Source of the DNA: Paractinoplanes durhamensis
GTDB taxonomy: Bacteria; Actinomycetota; Actinomycetes; Mycobacteriales; Micromonosporaceae
NCBI RefSeq assembly: GCF_016862175.1
Contig: NZ_BOML01000057.1
Coordinates: forward strand, 1-64,000
Direction: 5' to 3'
DNA length: 64,000 bases
The notes beneath the pieces were generated by a model. The model was not told the origin of the DNA, searched no databases, and was given only the letters and a program-made list of their open reading frames with translations. Shown here piece after piece: positions 41,035-50,033 of the stretch. A program made the position numbers and the translations under genes. Positions within the stretch are counted from its first letter, which is position 1, and every line of letters starts with the position of its first letter.

Positions 41035-43782
41035 TCAGCGTCGACGCCCGCCGCCCCCTCGTCCACCCATCGCCCGGGTAATCGCGCTTCTCAGTTCGGC
41101 TGCGTGCTGAGTGTTCGGATGCTGCGCGCCGAGCAGGTCACGCAACTCCTTCCATACGCCATCGACCAATTGGCGAGCAAGCAGACGCTGGCCAAGACTG
41201 AATTGGACGGCCGCCAGGCTCAATCCGGCCATCAGCGTGTCCGGATGCTTCTCACCGAGCACCCGACCCCGCTGCTCCCGCACCTGTCGAATGAGCGCCA
41301 GACCCTCCTGATCCCGACCCAGCTCTCGCAACGACAACGCGACATTGCTCGCCGACGTCAACGTGTGCGGGTGCTCCTCACCCAGCACCCGTTGCTGCTG
41401 CTCCCATACCTGTTGTTTGAGGGTCAATGCCTCCTCATGCCGTCCCAACTCCCCCAACGACAATGCGACATTGTTCGCCGACGTCAGCGTGTGCAGATGT
41501 TCCGCGCCCAGCACCCGGCGGCGCTGCTCCCAGACCTGTTGCTTGAGTGCGAACGCCTCCTCATACCGCCCCAACTCCCCCAACGACGTCGCGACATTGT
41601 TCGCTGACATGAGCGTGTCCGGATGCTCTTCACCCAGCACCCGCCGGCGCTGCTCCCACACCTGCTGCTTGATGGTCAGCGCCTCCTCATGCCGCCCCAA
41701 CTCCCCCAACGACGTCCCGACGTTGTTCATGGACATGAGCGTGTCCGGATGCTCCGCACCCAGCACCCGCCGGCGCCGCACCCAGACGTCGCGTTTGATC
41801 TCCTCCGCCCGCTGGTAGTGGCCGAGCGCACTGAGGACGACCGCATGGTCGGCCGCGCTGCGCAGCGTGTCGGGATCGTCGGGGCCCAGCGTTTTGATCT
41901 GCCGATTGAGGGTGTCGTCGGTCAGCGTTCGCAACCTGCCGTACTCACCGAGGTCACGCAGCGCCCAGACCAGTTCGGTCGCCGCCCGGAGGGTGTCCCG
42001 GTGATCGGCGCCCAGCCGCTCTTTCCACTCCTCATACAGGTTCTCGGCGAGTTGCTGGGCCGGCCGGCTGTCCCCACGGTTGATCAGGTAGACCACGGCA
42101 TCACGCACGCACTCGCGCAAGGCCGGATCATCGGTGCGCGCAGGGTCGACGGCGAGCAGGTGCGGGAGCAGCCGCCCCCACGCGGGCCAGATTGCCGGAT
42201 CCCTCGGGTCACCCGGGTTCATCCCGCCGAGCACCGACTCCAGATGCGCCAGCAGCTCGGCCGACGCAGATGGCCCCACTTGGCTCCGGACAACGGCCTG
42301 GGTCAGCCGGTGCACCGTCACTGTCCCCTCACCCAGCCTGGCCAGCCCGTATGCACCGATTCGGCCGATCGCATCCTGCCGCGCCAGCCGCTTGCCGATC
42401 ACCTCGCGCAGCGCGTCCAGCACCTGCGGATACGGATCGGCCGGCCGCGCGACCTCGACGATCAGATCGATCGGAACAGGCTCCGGCGCCAGCAGGGCAC
42501 ACAACCGCAGAATCGCCACCGCCGCCGGATCCGCCTCCTCCAGTGCGCTCAGGCTCAACAAGATCGCCGCCGCCAGCGACTGCGGATAGTCGACCGGGCG
42601 CCCCAGCGCCAGCACGGCCTGGGTCTCCTCGACCAACGACTGCCGGTACTCGGCAACCGCCATGCCGGTCTCGGTCAGATAGCCGGCCGCCTGCGCCAAC
42701 GCCAGCGGCAGATCACCCAGCGCCTCCGCCAGACTGCCCGCCTCGCCGGCGTCCAAGCCCGGCCGCTGCTCGACCAGGAACCGAACCGCCTCCTCCCGGG
42801 ACAGCACGTCCAGTTCCACCGCGTGGGCGATCCGCTGCCAGTTCCCGCGCCGCGACGTGATAAGCACATGGCCGCTCCCACGCGGCAGCCACGGCAGGAC
42901 GTCCTCGCTGTTCACCACGTTGTCGAAGACCAGCAACGCGCGGCGCTGCTCGGCCAGATATCCCAGGACCTTGCTCTTGGCGACCGCCGAGTCGGCCCCC
43001 GCGTCGACGATCCCCAGTTCCACACCGAGGGCGGCGAACTGCTCACCGATCAAGCCGGCCTGTTCGGCGAACACCCACCACACCAGGTCGTACTCGCCGG
43101 CAAAGCGATACGAATACTCCAGCGCCAACTGGGTCTTCCCGACCCCACCCATACCGTGCAACGCCTGGACCGCGACCCGGCCTCCGCCGGACAGCCCGTC
43201 ATGCACCTGGTTGAGCACGCCGTCGCGGCCGGTGAAGGCCGGATTTCGGTGATCCACATTCCACACCGGCGGCAGCGAACCCGGCGGGCGTGGTCCGGAG
43301 TCGGCGGACGCCACCGGCTCCGGACCACCGGGATACATCGGCTCCGGCGCCGACGACGACGCGGCCGGCCCGAGCACCCCTCCGACGGCTTCCAGCAGCA
43401 GACGAACCGCCTCGGCCGGGGCCAACTCGAACAGGTCCGGCACGACGATCGGGGCCCAGATCCCTTTTCCAAGATCGACGCTTCCGATCCGTACCGGAAT
43501 CAGCTTTGCTTCTGGATCTTTTCGTCGTTGCGCGAAGCGTGCTGTCCACTCGTCCGTCGTGAAGCGATCTTGGGTGAGATAGGCCGTCGACAGCAGTAAC
43601 AGCATCGGGTTTGCGCGGTCCAGGGCCTGGTGCATTCGCTCGACGAAGTTGTCGCCGGCCTTCCAATCGGCGCAGTCCAGCTCGGTGCCGTAGCCCGCGT
43701 GTTCCAGGTGCCAACGGGCCCACTCCGCCCACGGCCGGTCCGGGCCGGCGTATGAGATCAGGATTCGGGGCGTGTCGGTCAC
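41035..43782 (-). CDS. TIR-NB-ARC-TPR STAND protein
   Basis: 915 residues. TIR domain 1-130 (RILISYAGPDRPWAEWARWH, ELDCADWKAGDNF), linker, NB-ARC from about 185 with Walker A GMGGVGKTQ (about 206-214) and Walker B RRALLVFDNV, a winged-helix region, then eight 42-residue TPR units (KLC-like) to the C-terminus. Architecture of STAND immune or signalling proteins: the TPR senses, NB-ARC oligomerises and TIR acts, often on NAD+. The catalytic Glu of an NADase TIR is not obvious. GTG 43782 after AGGGTG fits the domain start; GTG 43797 is the alternative. Downstream of an XRE/PLD-like gene. Confidence 0.85.
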   Translation of the reverse strand: MTDTPRILISYAGPDRPWAEWARWHLEHAGYGTELDCADWKAGDNFVERMHQALDRANPMLLLLSTAYLTQDRFTTDEWTARFAQRRKDPEAKLIPVRIGSVDLGKGIWAPIVVPDLFELAPAEAVRLLLEAVGGVLGPAASSSAPEPMYPGGPEPVASADSGPRPPGSLPPVWNVDHRNPAFTGRDGVLNQVHDGLSGGGRVAVQALHGMGGVGKTQLALEYSYRFAGEYDLVWWVFAEQAGLIGEQFAALGVELGIVDAGADSAVAKSKVLGYLAEQRRALLVFDNVVNSEDVLPWLPRGSGHVLITSRRGNWQRIAHAVELDVLSREEAVRFLVEQRPGLDAGEAGSLAEALGDLPLALAQAAGYLTETGMAVAEYRQSLVEETQAVLALGRPVDYPQSLAAAILLSLSALEEADPAAVAILRLCALLAPEPVPIDLIVEVARPADPYPQVLDALREVIGKRLARQDAIGRIGAYGLARLGEGTVTVHRLTQAVVRSQVGPSASAELLAHLESVLGGMNPGDPRDPAIWPAWGRLLPHLLAVDPARTDDPALRECVRDAVVYLINRGDSRPAQQLAENLYEEWKERLGADHRDTLRAATELVWALRDLGEYGRLRTLTDDTLNRQIKTLGPDDPDTLRSAADHAVVLSALGHYQRAEEIKRDVWVRRRRVLGAEHPDTLMSMNNVGTSLGELGRHEEALTIKQQVWEQRRRVLGEEHPDTLMSANNVATSLGELGRYEEAFALKQQVWEQRRRVLGAEHLHTLTSANNVALSLGELGRHEEALTLKQQVWEQQQRVLGEEHPHTLTSASNVALSLRELGRDQEGLALIRQVREQRGRVLGEKHPDTLMAGLSLAAVQFSLGQRLLARQLVDGVWKELRDLLGAQHPNTQHAAELRSAITRAMGGRGGGGRRR
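41131..42012 (-). repeat. tandem 126-bp TPR-coding repeats
   Basis: Seven units of 42 codons, with unit consensus G-x-E-H-P-D-T-L-M-S-A-N-N-V-A-x-S-L-G-E near its start, plus a partial unit after them. The middle four (about 41257-41760) are closest to each other, so the DNA also repeats at 126 bp, suggesting recent duplication and possible copy-number change by recombination. Confidence 0.8.
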
Positions 43783-43867
43783 TGGTACACCCTGCACGGC
43801 CCCACATGCGAACGACCACCCCCGAACGGGCGATCAACCCAGGGTGGTCGGTGGTGGCCGGAAATGG

Positions 43868-44647
43868 TCATTGATCCTTTGGTGGGGCCACTCCGAGCCA
43901 GGGAACGGAGACGTCCCAGATTCGTTCGAAAGCCGAGCAGTAAAGGTCGAAGAGTAGACCGCCGTCGATCTTCTGTAGGCGTAATGCCGGGTTCAGACTG
44001 GACGGACTCCCGTAGACGTGCGGATTGACGACGAGCTGGTCGTCGTACCGGAAAATGCTGTGGTAAAGGGTGGTGCCGTGCAGTCGAATTTCGACTCCGT
44101 CGACCTCCAGCAGGCCGCGGTACTGAATGAGGCTGGCCTGAATCTGCGCCGCGAGGGTGCCGGCCAGGCCCTCCTCGGCGTCACGCACCGCAACCGCCGT
44201 GCTCGCCGGGTCGCCGAAGCACAAGCGCGCCCGGACGCCCTCGCGGGCCCGTTCGGCGAGGTCCTCGACGATGCGCGGCTGCACCTGGGTGAAGAAGCTG
44301 CCGGCGTTGACCAGAACGTCCACATTGGTCTGTGCCTCGCCGAGAAGTCGCAGCCAGGTCTCGCGCGGCACGCTCGCCCGGTCCGGGTAGAGCTCGATCA
44401 GCTCGGCCCGGCCGCCGGCCCGGCCGCGGACCCCGCGGGCCAGGATGCTCGGCCACAGGTACGTCTCGTCGGCGTCGAGCAGCTTGGCGGCGGTCCACCT
44501 GTTCTGCCGATGCGGCACGCGGCCATGTGACAGCCAGCGCTCGACGCTCTTGGTGTCGATGCCGCATTTCGCGGCCAGCTCCTCGGCACTGATGCCGCGT
44601 TGGAGCATGAGCGTCCGCAGTTGTTCGTTCGGCAGGGGTTTGGTCAC
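43868..44647 (-). CDS. XRE-type HTH protein with PLD-like (DUF5919) C-terminal domain
   Basis: 259 residues. HTH of XRE type at 8-55 (LMLQRGISAEELAAKCGIDT, SVERWLSHGR), then a PLD-like domain from about 95 (WLRLLGEAQTNVDVLVNAGS, GVRARLCFGDP). The HxKx4D motif of active PLD enzymes is present only as HSIFRYDD (His196 to Asp203): spacing kept, Lys replaced by Ile, so it is probably a non-catalytic sensor. It lies 85 bases upstream of the TIR-NB-ARC-TPR gene on the same strand. GTG 44647. Confidence 0.8.
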   Translation of the reverse strand: MTKPLPNEQLRTLMLQRGISAEELAAKCGIDTKSVERWLSHGRVPHRQNRWTAAKLLDADETYLWPSILARGVRGRAGGRAELIELYPDRASVPRETWLRLLGEAQTNVDVLVNAGSFFTQVQPRIVEDLAERAREGVRARLCFGDPASTAVAVRDAEEGLAGTLAAQIQASLIQYRGLLEVDGVEIRLHGTTLYHSIFRYDDQLVVNPHVYGSPSSLNPALRLQKIDGGLLFDLYCSAFERIWDVSVPWLGVAPPKDQ

Positions 44648-44864
44648 GTCGATAACGGTGCCGGTACCTATGGGTACTTTTCAAGTATTTTCCGAGGACA
44701 TTTTCGAGGCTCAATACGTCTTCAAAAGGTCCTTCCGGGGCGGGTGAAACGTCCCCGCGGTGCGGGTTGACTTGCGGACGATTTCAGTAATGGATCTCTG
44801 CGGCCAATATCGATCTTGCGGTCAATGCGATTGTCAATAATTTGATGCATAAGGGGAATGGACC
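44648..44864. other. AT-richer divergent regulatory region
   Basis: 217 bases between the divergent XRE and methyltransferase genes, noticeably AT-richer than the flanks (ATTTTCGAGGCTCAATACG, GTCAATAATTTGATGCATAA). No gene seen. Holds both promoters; a likely boundary of a transferred segment. Confidence 0.4.
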
Positions 44865-45674
44865 ATGTCTACCGTCGTCCGGGAGCCCGGAACGCCGTAC
44901 GTGTTCAGCAACGACCGGCCGACGGCCCGGCAACTGCTCGATGCGCTCGGTCAGATGCACGACCCGTTCACGATCCGCCGGCTGACCGAAGCCGGCGTCG
45001 CGAAAGGCTCGCGCTGGCTGGAGATCGGCGCGGGGGCCGGCACGATCGCGGGCTGGCTCGCCGACCAGGTCGGCCCGGACGGCGAGGTGATCGCCACCGA
45101 CGTCCGCCCCCAGCACATCCGGGAACACCCCGGCGTGACCGTCCTGGCGCACAACATCGTCACCGACCCGCTGCCGGCCGGTCAGTTCGACGGCATCCAC
45201 GCCCGCGCGGTCCTGCAGCACCTGCCCGAGCGGCGCGAGGTGCTGGCCCGGCTGGCCGGTGCCCTCAAGCCGGGCGGCGTGGTGATCGTGGAGGAGATGG
45301 AGGCCGGCTGGTCGAAGTCGGTTCTGTCCACCCCGGACGACCGGCTCCACGAGATCACCGCCCACTACGAGGCCGCCCTGTCCCAGGTGCTGCGCACCGC
45401 CGGCAACGACCCGACCTGGTGCCGCAGCCTCTTCGCCGCGATGGAGACGGTCGGCCTCGAGCAGGTCGACACGCAGAGCTGGCAGGGATCGTGGCGCGGC
45501 GGCACCGGGGCGGCACTGCTCGCCTCGGTCGGCTCGACCGAGCAGCGCGAGCGCCTGATCGCGGCCGGGATGACCGGCGAGGAGCTCGACCTGCTGGCGA
45601 CGCTGGGCCTGGACCCGCGTGTGGTTCTGCGCGGCATCCTGCTGCTCTCGACCGTGGGGCGGCGGGCCGCATGA
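44865..45674 (+). CDS. class I SAM-dependent methyltransferase
   Basis: 269 residues. Motif I WLEIGAGAGTIAGWLADQVG (about 50-70), acidic residue in EVIATDVRPQ, motif IV region FDGIHARAVLQHLPERREVL and motif VI ALKPGGVVIVEE. Small-molecule methyltransferase of the Methyltransf_11/25 type; substrate unknown. It overlaps the binding-protein gene by ATGA (45671-45674), an unusual coupling for a methyltransferase and an ABC component. Confidence 0.9.
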   Translation: MSTVVREPGTPYVFSNDRPTARQLLDALGQMHDPFTIRRLTEAGVAKGSRWLEIGAGAGTIAGWLADQVGPDGEVIATDVRPQHIREHPGVTVLAHNIVTDPLPAGQFDGIHARAVLQHLPERREVLARLAGALKPGGVVIVEEMEAGWSKSVLSTPDDRLHEITAHYEAALSQVLRTAGNDPTWCRSLFAAMETVGLEQVDTQSWQGSWRGGTGAALLASVGSTEQRERLIAAGMTGEELDLLATLGLDPRVVLRGILLLSTVGRRAA

Positions 45675-46690
45675 GCATCCTCCGGAAATTCGCCGCCGTG
45701 GCCTTCACCTCGGCGCTGCTGCTGACCGCGGCGTGTGACGCCGACAGCAAGGCGGCCGCACCCGAGGAGGCCGGCGGCACGCTGACCCCGGTCACCTATC
45801 TGACCGGCGCCGGTGTCCAGGGCCGCGAGGCGTTCATCTACGTCGCCATCGAGAAGGGGTACTTCCGCGAGGAGGGCCTCGACGTGAAGGTGCAGCCGGG
45901 CAACGGCACCGAGGCGAACCTCAAGCTGCTGCAGGCCGGCCAGGCCGACTACGCGAGCGTGGACATCACGGCCGCGCTCATCGCGTACGGCGAGAAGAAG
46001 TTCGTCGACTTCACCATCGTCAACGCCGTCCAGCAGCTGAACCTGTCGTGCATCATGGCGCTCGACGGCAGCGGCATCTCCAGCCCGAAGGACCTGGCCG
46101 GCAAGACCATCGCCTACATTCCCGGCGGCGTGGTCTTCAGCCTGTTCAAGGCGTACGGCCGGCTCGCCGGGGTGGACGGCAGCAAGATCAAGTGGGTGGT
46201 GATGAACGCCCAGCAGATGCCGCAGAACCTCGCGGCCGGCAGCATCGACGCGGCCACCCAGTTCGCGGTGGGCAAGCCGGCGGTCGAGGCCGCGGCCAAG
46301 GGCAAGGCGGCCGTGGTGCTGCCGTTCAGCACCTACCTGACCGACCTGTACGGCAACGGCCTGGGCGTCACCAAGAAGCGGATGGCCGAGAACCCGAAGC
46401 AGGTGACGGCGTTCAACAAGGCCATGCTGCGCGGCCTGGAATACGCGATGGCCAACCCGGACGAGGCCGGCGACATCTACGCCAAGTACCAGAAGCTGCA
46501 GCCGGCCAAGGTCGCGGCGGCGGAGAACAAGCTGATGAAGCCGTACGTCGAGGGTGGCGCCAACGGCGCGGCGGTCGGCAGCCTCGACCGGGACCGGGTG
46601 GCCCGCAACATCGCCATCATCCAGAGCGCCGGCCTGATCCCGGCCGGGCTGTCCCCCGAGGACGCCATCACCTATCAGATTCCTTCCTGA
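45671..46690 (+). CDS. ABC transporter substrate-binding lipoprotein (NMT1/SsuA-like)
   Basis: 339 residues. Signal peptide with lipobox LTAAC (Cys22), then the NMT1/THI5-like periplasmic-binding fold: YVAIEKGYFREEGLDVKVQP, LKLLQAGQADYASVDI, ISSPKDLAGKTIAYIPGGV. Relatives bind taurine, alkanesulfonates, nitrate or thiamine precursors. ATG 45671 overlaps the methyltransferase stop. A strong hairpin follows directly, and the permease lies beyond it; no ATPase gene is adjacent. Confidence 0.88.
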   Translation: MSILRKFAAVAFTSALLLTAACDADSKAAAPEEAGGTLTPVTYLTGAGVQGREAFIYVAIEKGYFREEGLDVKVQPGNGTEANLKLLQAGQADYASVDITAALIAYGEKKFVDFTIVNAVQQLNLSCIMALDGSGISSPKDLAGKTIAYIPGGVVFSLFKAYGRLAGVDGSKIKWVVMNAQQMPQNLAAGSIDAATQFAVGKPAVEAAAKGKAAVVLPFSTYLTDLYGNGLGVTKKRMAENPKQVTAFNKAMLRGLEYAMANPDEAGDIYAKYQKLQPAKVAAAENKLMKPYVEGGANGAAVGSLDRDRVARNIAIIQSAGLIPAGLSPEDAITYQIPS

Positions 46691-46694
46691 GTTG

Positions 46695-46736
46695 CCGGGG
46701 GCTCTCTTCGCGTCCGATGCGAACGAGAGCCCCCGG
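46695..46736 (+). terminator. strong hairpin after the binding-protein gene
   Basis: CCGGGGGCTCTC pairs with GAGAGCCCCCGG (12 bp) and the interior TTCGC...GCGAA extends the stem. It starts 5 bases after the stop codon. It may limit transcription into the permease. Confidence 0.75.
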
Positions 46737-46795
46737 CCGGAATCTCGTCGAGAGGCAGCACCATCTCCAGAAGCCGCCAGGCCCTCGTCCACGTA

Positions 46796-47527
46796 GTGCT
46801 GCCGGCCCTCGGCGCGATCGCGCTGGTCGCGGCGTGGTGGGCGGCCGTCGTCGTGCTGGACATCGAGTCCTACCTGGCGCCGACCCCGCCGCAGGTGCTC
46901 GCCGCGCTCGGCAACATGACCGGCTATCTGGCGAGCAACGCCACCACCACCCTGCTGGAGGTGGTGCAGGGCTACCTGCTCGCGGTCGGTCTGGGCCTGG
47001 CCGTCGGCGCCCTGCTGGCCACCTCCGGCACCCTGGAGCGGGCGTTCATGCCGAGCATCGTCGCCGTCAACGCCGTACCCAAGCTGGCTTTTGCTCCTCT
47101 TCTGTTGGTGTGGATGGGCTTTGGCCAGGGGCCCAAGATCGTCATGGTGGTGCTGCTCTGCACCTTCCCGATCCTGCTGGCCAGCGTCGCCGGCCTGACC
47201 CGCACCCCGGCCGAGATGATCGAGTTCGCCCGGTCGCTGTCGGCCAGCCGCTGGCAGATCATCACCCGGTTCCGGCTGCCGTCCGCGCTGCCGCAGATCT
47301 TCGTGGGCCTCAAGACCGCGATGCCGCTGGCCGTCATCGGCGCCCTGGTCGGCGAGCTCTCCGGCGCCACCGCGGGCCTGGGTTTCGTCATCGCGAACGC
47401 CGGCGCCGACACCGCGACCGCGTTCGCCGCGATCACCCTGCTGGCGGTGATCAGCGTCGGCCTCTTCTATTTGCTGGTCCTGGCCGAACGCCTGCTGCTT
47501 CCCTGGGCCCGGGCGATCACCGACTGA
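46796..47527 (+). CDS. ABC transporter permease (SsuC/TauC type)
   Basis: 243 residues from GTG 46796, five or six membrane helices and the binding-protein-dependent permease loop EFARSLSASRWQIITRFRLP (EAA motif). Partner of the preceding binding protein. No ribosome site precedes GTG 46796. In contrast AGAGG lies 7 bases before an in-frame ATC (46763) that would add ISRSRQALVHV, a plausible basic N-terminus, so the true start may be a non-canonical AUC. ATPase missing from the locus. Confidence 0.82.
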   Translation: MLPALGAIALVAAWWAAVVVLDIESYLAPTPPQVLAALGNMTGYLASNATTTLLEVVQGYLLAVGLGLAVGALLATSGTLERAFMPSIVAVNAVPKLAFAPLLLVWMGFGQGPKIVMVVLLCTFPILLASVAGLTRTPAEMIEFARSLSASRWQIITRFRLPSALPQIFVGLKTAMPLAVIGALVGELSGATAGLGFVIANAGADTATAFAAITLLAVISVGLFYLLVLAERLLLPWARAITD

Positions 47528-47627
47528 GAGCTCGCGCCACGGCCTGGCGTCGCGAAAGGTAGCGCGGGAGGTGGTGGCGCGTAGGCTCTGGTTCGGCAAC
47601 GCTTCCGGAGAAGGTTGGTAGGCCAGA

Positions 47628-48353
47628 ATGACCACCGTTTCCGCCGAACGGCTCGCAACATTGTTCGTCGAGGTGGCCGACACGCTGGTCGACGACTTCG
47701 ACGTGGTCGAGTTCCTGCAGATGCTGACCAAGCGCGTCGCCGATCTGTTCGACACCGGCGAGGCCGGGCTGATGCTCGCCGACCATCGCGACCGGCTGAC
47801 CTTCATGGCCGCCTCCGACGAGAGCGCCCGGCTGATGGAGTTGTTCCAGCTTCAGTACGGTGACGGCCCGTGCCTGGACGCGTTCCGCACGGCCCGGCCG
47901 GTCACCAATGTCGACCTGGCCGCGGCGACCGGCAAATGGCCCGAGTTCGCGCCGCGCGCCACCCAGGCCGGATTCCAGTCGGTGCACGCATTCCCGCTGC
48001 GGCTGCGCCGGGAGGTGATCGGCGCGATGGGCGTGTTCGGCAGCGCCACCGAGTTGGACGACGCGGACACCCTGATCGTGCAGTCCCTGGCCGACGTCGC
48101 GGTGATCGGCCTCCTGCAGGAACGCTCCATCCGCCGGGGCGAGGCCCTCACCGAACAACTACAGGGCGCCCTGAACAGCCGCGTTATCATCGAGCAGGCG
48201 AAAGGCGTGGTGGCCCAGGCGTACGGCGTGACGCCCGACGAGGCGTACGCCCTGATCCGCACCTTCGCCCGGAACACCAACCGGCGCCTCAGCGAGGTAG
48301 CCGGCTCCATCGTCAACGGGCTCCCGGCTCTGCCCGTCCTGACTATTCCGTGA
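47628..48353 (+). CDS. GAF and ANTAR domain RNA-binding regulator
   Basis: 241 residues. GAF domain (about 20-165, GPCLDAFRTARPVTNVDLAA) that binds a small ligand, then ANTAR (LQGALNSRVIIEQAKGVVAQ, RRLSEVAG), a three-helix RNA-binding domain that acts in transcription antitermination. This two-domain form is common in actinobacteria. ATG 47628 after GAAGGTTGGTAGG. It overlaps the end of the convergent sigma-like gene by 11 bases. Confidence 0.92.
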   Translation: MTTVSAERLATLFVEVADTLVDDFDVVEFLQMLTKRVADLFDTGEAGLMLADHRDRLTFMAASDESARLMELFQLQYGDGPCLDAFRTARPVTNVDLAAATGKWPEFAPRATQAGFQSVHAFPLRLRREVIGAMGVFGSATELDDADTLIVQSLADVAVIGLLQERSIRRGEALTEQLQGALNSRVIIEQAKGVVAQAYGVTPDEAYALIRTFARNTNRRLSEVAGSIVNGLPALPVLTIP

Positions 48354-48753
48354 CGTCCACGCCGATCGCACCGACCGGCCGCCCGAGAATGGTCGCCAGC
48401 TCCAGTTCGGCGGTGCTGGGCCGCAGAGCATCATCCGCACCGTCCGGTGGCCGCCCCCGGGAGGCGTCCGCGGCCCGCCGTCGCACGATGCCGGTGATCC
48501 AGCTCGTGACGTCGGACTCCGGCGCCGGTCGGCAACCAGCCAGCCACCACACCTCGACGTAACTGGACGCGAGTATCTCGTTGATCCGGGTCTCGACCGG
48601 CAACGCGGCGCGAACGGCCGCCACGGTCCGGTCGACCAGCGCGGCGAAGGCGCGGGTATTTCCCCGGGAGATCAGCTCGACCAGCGCGGAATCGCTGAGC
48701 TGCTGGAAATCGATGGCCGGGAATTCGGCGGACAGGCGGGAAAACTTCTGCAC
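48343..48753 (-). CDS. truncated ECF sigma-like protein (region 2 only)
   Basis: 136 residues from GTG 48753 (GGAG 5 bases upstream). IDFQQLSDSALVELISRGNT, RAFAALVDRTVAAVRAALPV and the SSYVEVWWLAGC segment resemble ECF region 2; VTSWITGIVRRRAADASRG resembles the linker, but no region 4 follows, only a short acidic tail. It could be a decayed sigma factor or a sigma-like regulator. Earlier start at 48831 possible. Confidence 0.5.
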   Translation of the reverse strand: MQKFSRLSAEFPAIDFQQLSDSALVELISRGNTRAFAALVDRTVAAVRAALPVETRINEILASSYVEVWWLAGCRPAPESDVTSWITGIVRRRAADASRGRPPDGADDALRPSTAELELATILGRPVGAIGVDVTE

Positions 48754-48933
48754 GGAAGCTCCAGAGAGTCGGCATCGACTGCCGCCGGGGTCTGGAGCGA
48801 CACGCTGCTCAATGTGATTGAGCGATGCCACAACGCTACGGTGTCGCGGCCACCGAGGCTACCGTTTCCCTCGCTCGGGGCCGTCCTGCGGGCCGTCCGG
48901 ATCCCCTTGCCGGCGGCCCACAGGACAACCCTT

Positions 48934-49968
48934 CTACCGAGGAAAGTTCCGGGCCGCGCGCAGCGGCGCGCCGACGTCGTGCAGGTGGCGCAGCGCCTGC
49001 CGATAGGACCTGAGCAGGCTCGTCTGCTCGTAGGAGACACCGGCCTGCGCGCAGTACGCCTGCACGATGGGTTGCGCCCGGCGTAGATTGGGGGTGGGCA
49101 TCGCCGGGAACAGGTGGTGCTCGATCTGGTAGTTCAATCCGCCCAGGGCCACGTCGATCAGCCGGCCCCCGGTGACGTTGCGGCTGGTCAGCACCTGCTT
49201 GCGCAGGTAGTCCTCGTCGCCGGCCGGATGCGGCATGCCCTTGTGGTTCGGCGCGAACGTCATGCCCAGGTACACCCCGAACACCGCGTGGTGCACCACG
49301 AAGAACGCGAGAGCCTGCAGCGGCGACAGCACCACCAGCAGGACGACCGGGTAGGCGAGCAGATGCAGGGCCATCAGGCCCGCTTCCAGACCGCGGCGCT
49401 TCATCCCCGGATGCCGCAGCGCCTTGATGCTGGCGATGCGCAGGTCGATGCTGAGCAGCGTCAGCAGCGGGAAGAACAACCCGGCCTGGTGCCGGCTGAC
49501 GAAACCCTTCACCCCGCGCCGGCCCCAGGCCGATTCGGAAGCCCAGATCAACAGCTCCGGTTGTACGTCCGGGTCGAGCTCGTCATGGTTGGGGTTGTTG
49601 TGGTGGCGGGTGTGCTTGTCCATCCACCACCCGTAACTCATCCCGACCCCGAGGTTCGCCGCGATCCGGCCGGCCACCGCGCTGGGCTTCCGGGTGCGGA
49701 ACACCTGCCGGTGCGCCACGTCGTGCGCCAGCAGGCCGGTCTGCGCGAACACCAGCCCCAGCAGCCCGGCCACCGCGAGGGTCCACCAGGACGAGCCGAT
49801 CAGGACGAACGCCGCCCACCCGCCGGCGAGCAGGCCGGCCACCACGGCGGCCCGCACGGCGTAGTAGGCGGGTCGCCGTTCGAGCAGGCCGGCGTCGACG
49901 ATCTGACGGTTCAGGGCGGCGAAATCGCTGCCGGCCGCCTTCGGCCGCTGCGTCACAGATGCGCTCAT
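48934..49968 (-). CDS. membrane fatty acid desaturase
   Basis: 344 residues. Three His boxes of the di-iron desaturases: HDVAHR (H-x3-H), HTRHH (H-x2-HH) and QIEHHLF (front-end type), with about four membrane helices. Introduces a double bond in membrane acyl chains. The QIEHH third box is typical of acyl-lipid (delta-6-like) desaturases. ATG 49968 has AGGAGTCGCGCC upstream. Confidence 0.93.
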   Translation of the reverse strand: MSASVTQRPKAAGSDFAALNRQIVDAGLLERRPAYYAVRAAVVAGLLAGGWAAFVLIGSSWWTLAVAGLLGLVFAQTGLLAHDVAHRQVFRTRKPSAVAGRIAANLGVGMSYGWWMDKHTRHHNNPNHDELDPDVQPELLIWASESAWGRRGVKGFVSRHQAGLFFPLLTLLSIDLRIASIKALRHPGMKRRGLEAGLMALHLLAYPVVLLVVLSPLQALAFFVVHHAVFGVYLGMTFAPNHKGMPHPAGDEDYLRKQVLTSRNVTGGRLIDVALGGLNYQIEHHLFPAMPTPNLRRAQPIVQAYCAQAGVSYEQTSLLRSYRQALRHLHDVGAPLRAARNFPR

Positions 49969-50033
49969 GGCGCGACTCCTAAGGAATGCCCGACGAGGGT
50001 GGCCGCGGAGTCTGGACGGCCGATACGTCGAGA

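Noticed and set aside
41100..41840. Regular repeats resembling a CRISPR or tandem-repeat array
   Set aside because: The 126-bp period is exactly 42 codons of an open frame with TPR sequence; it is coding repeat.
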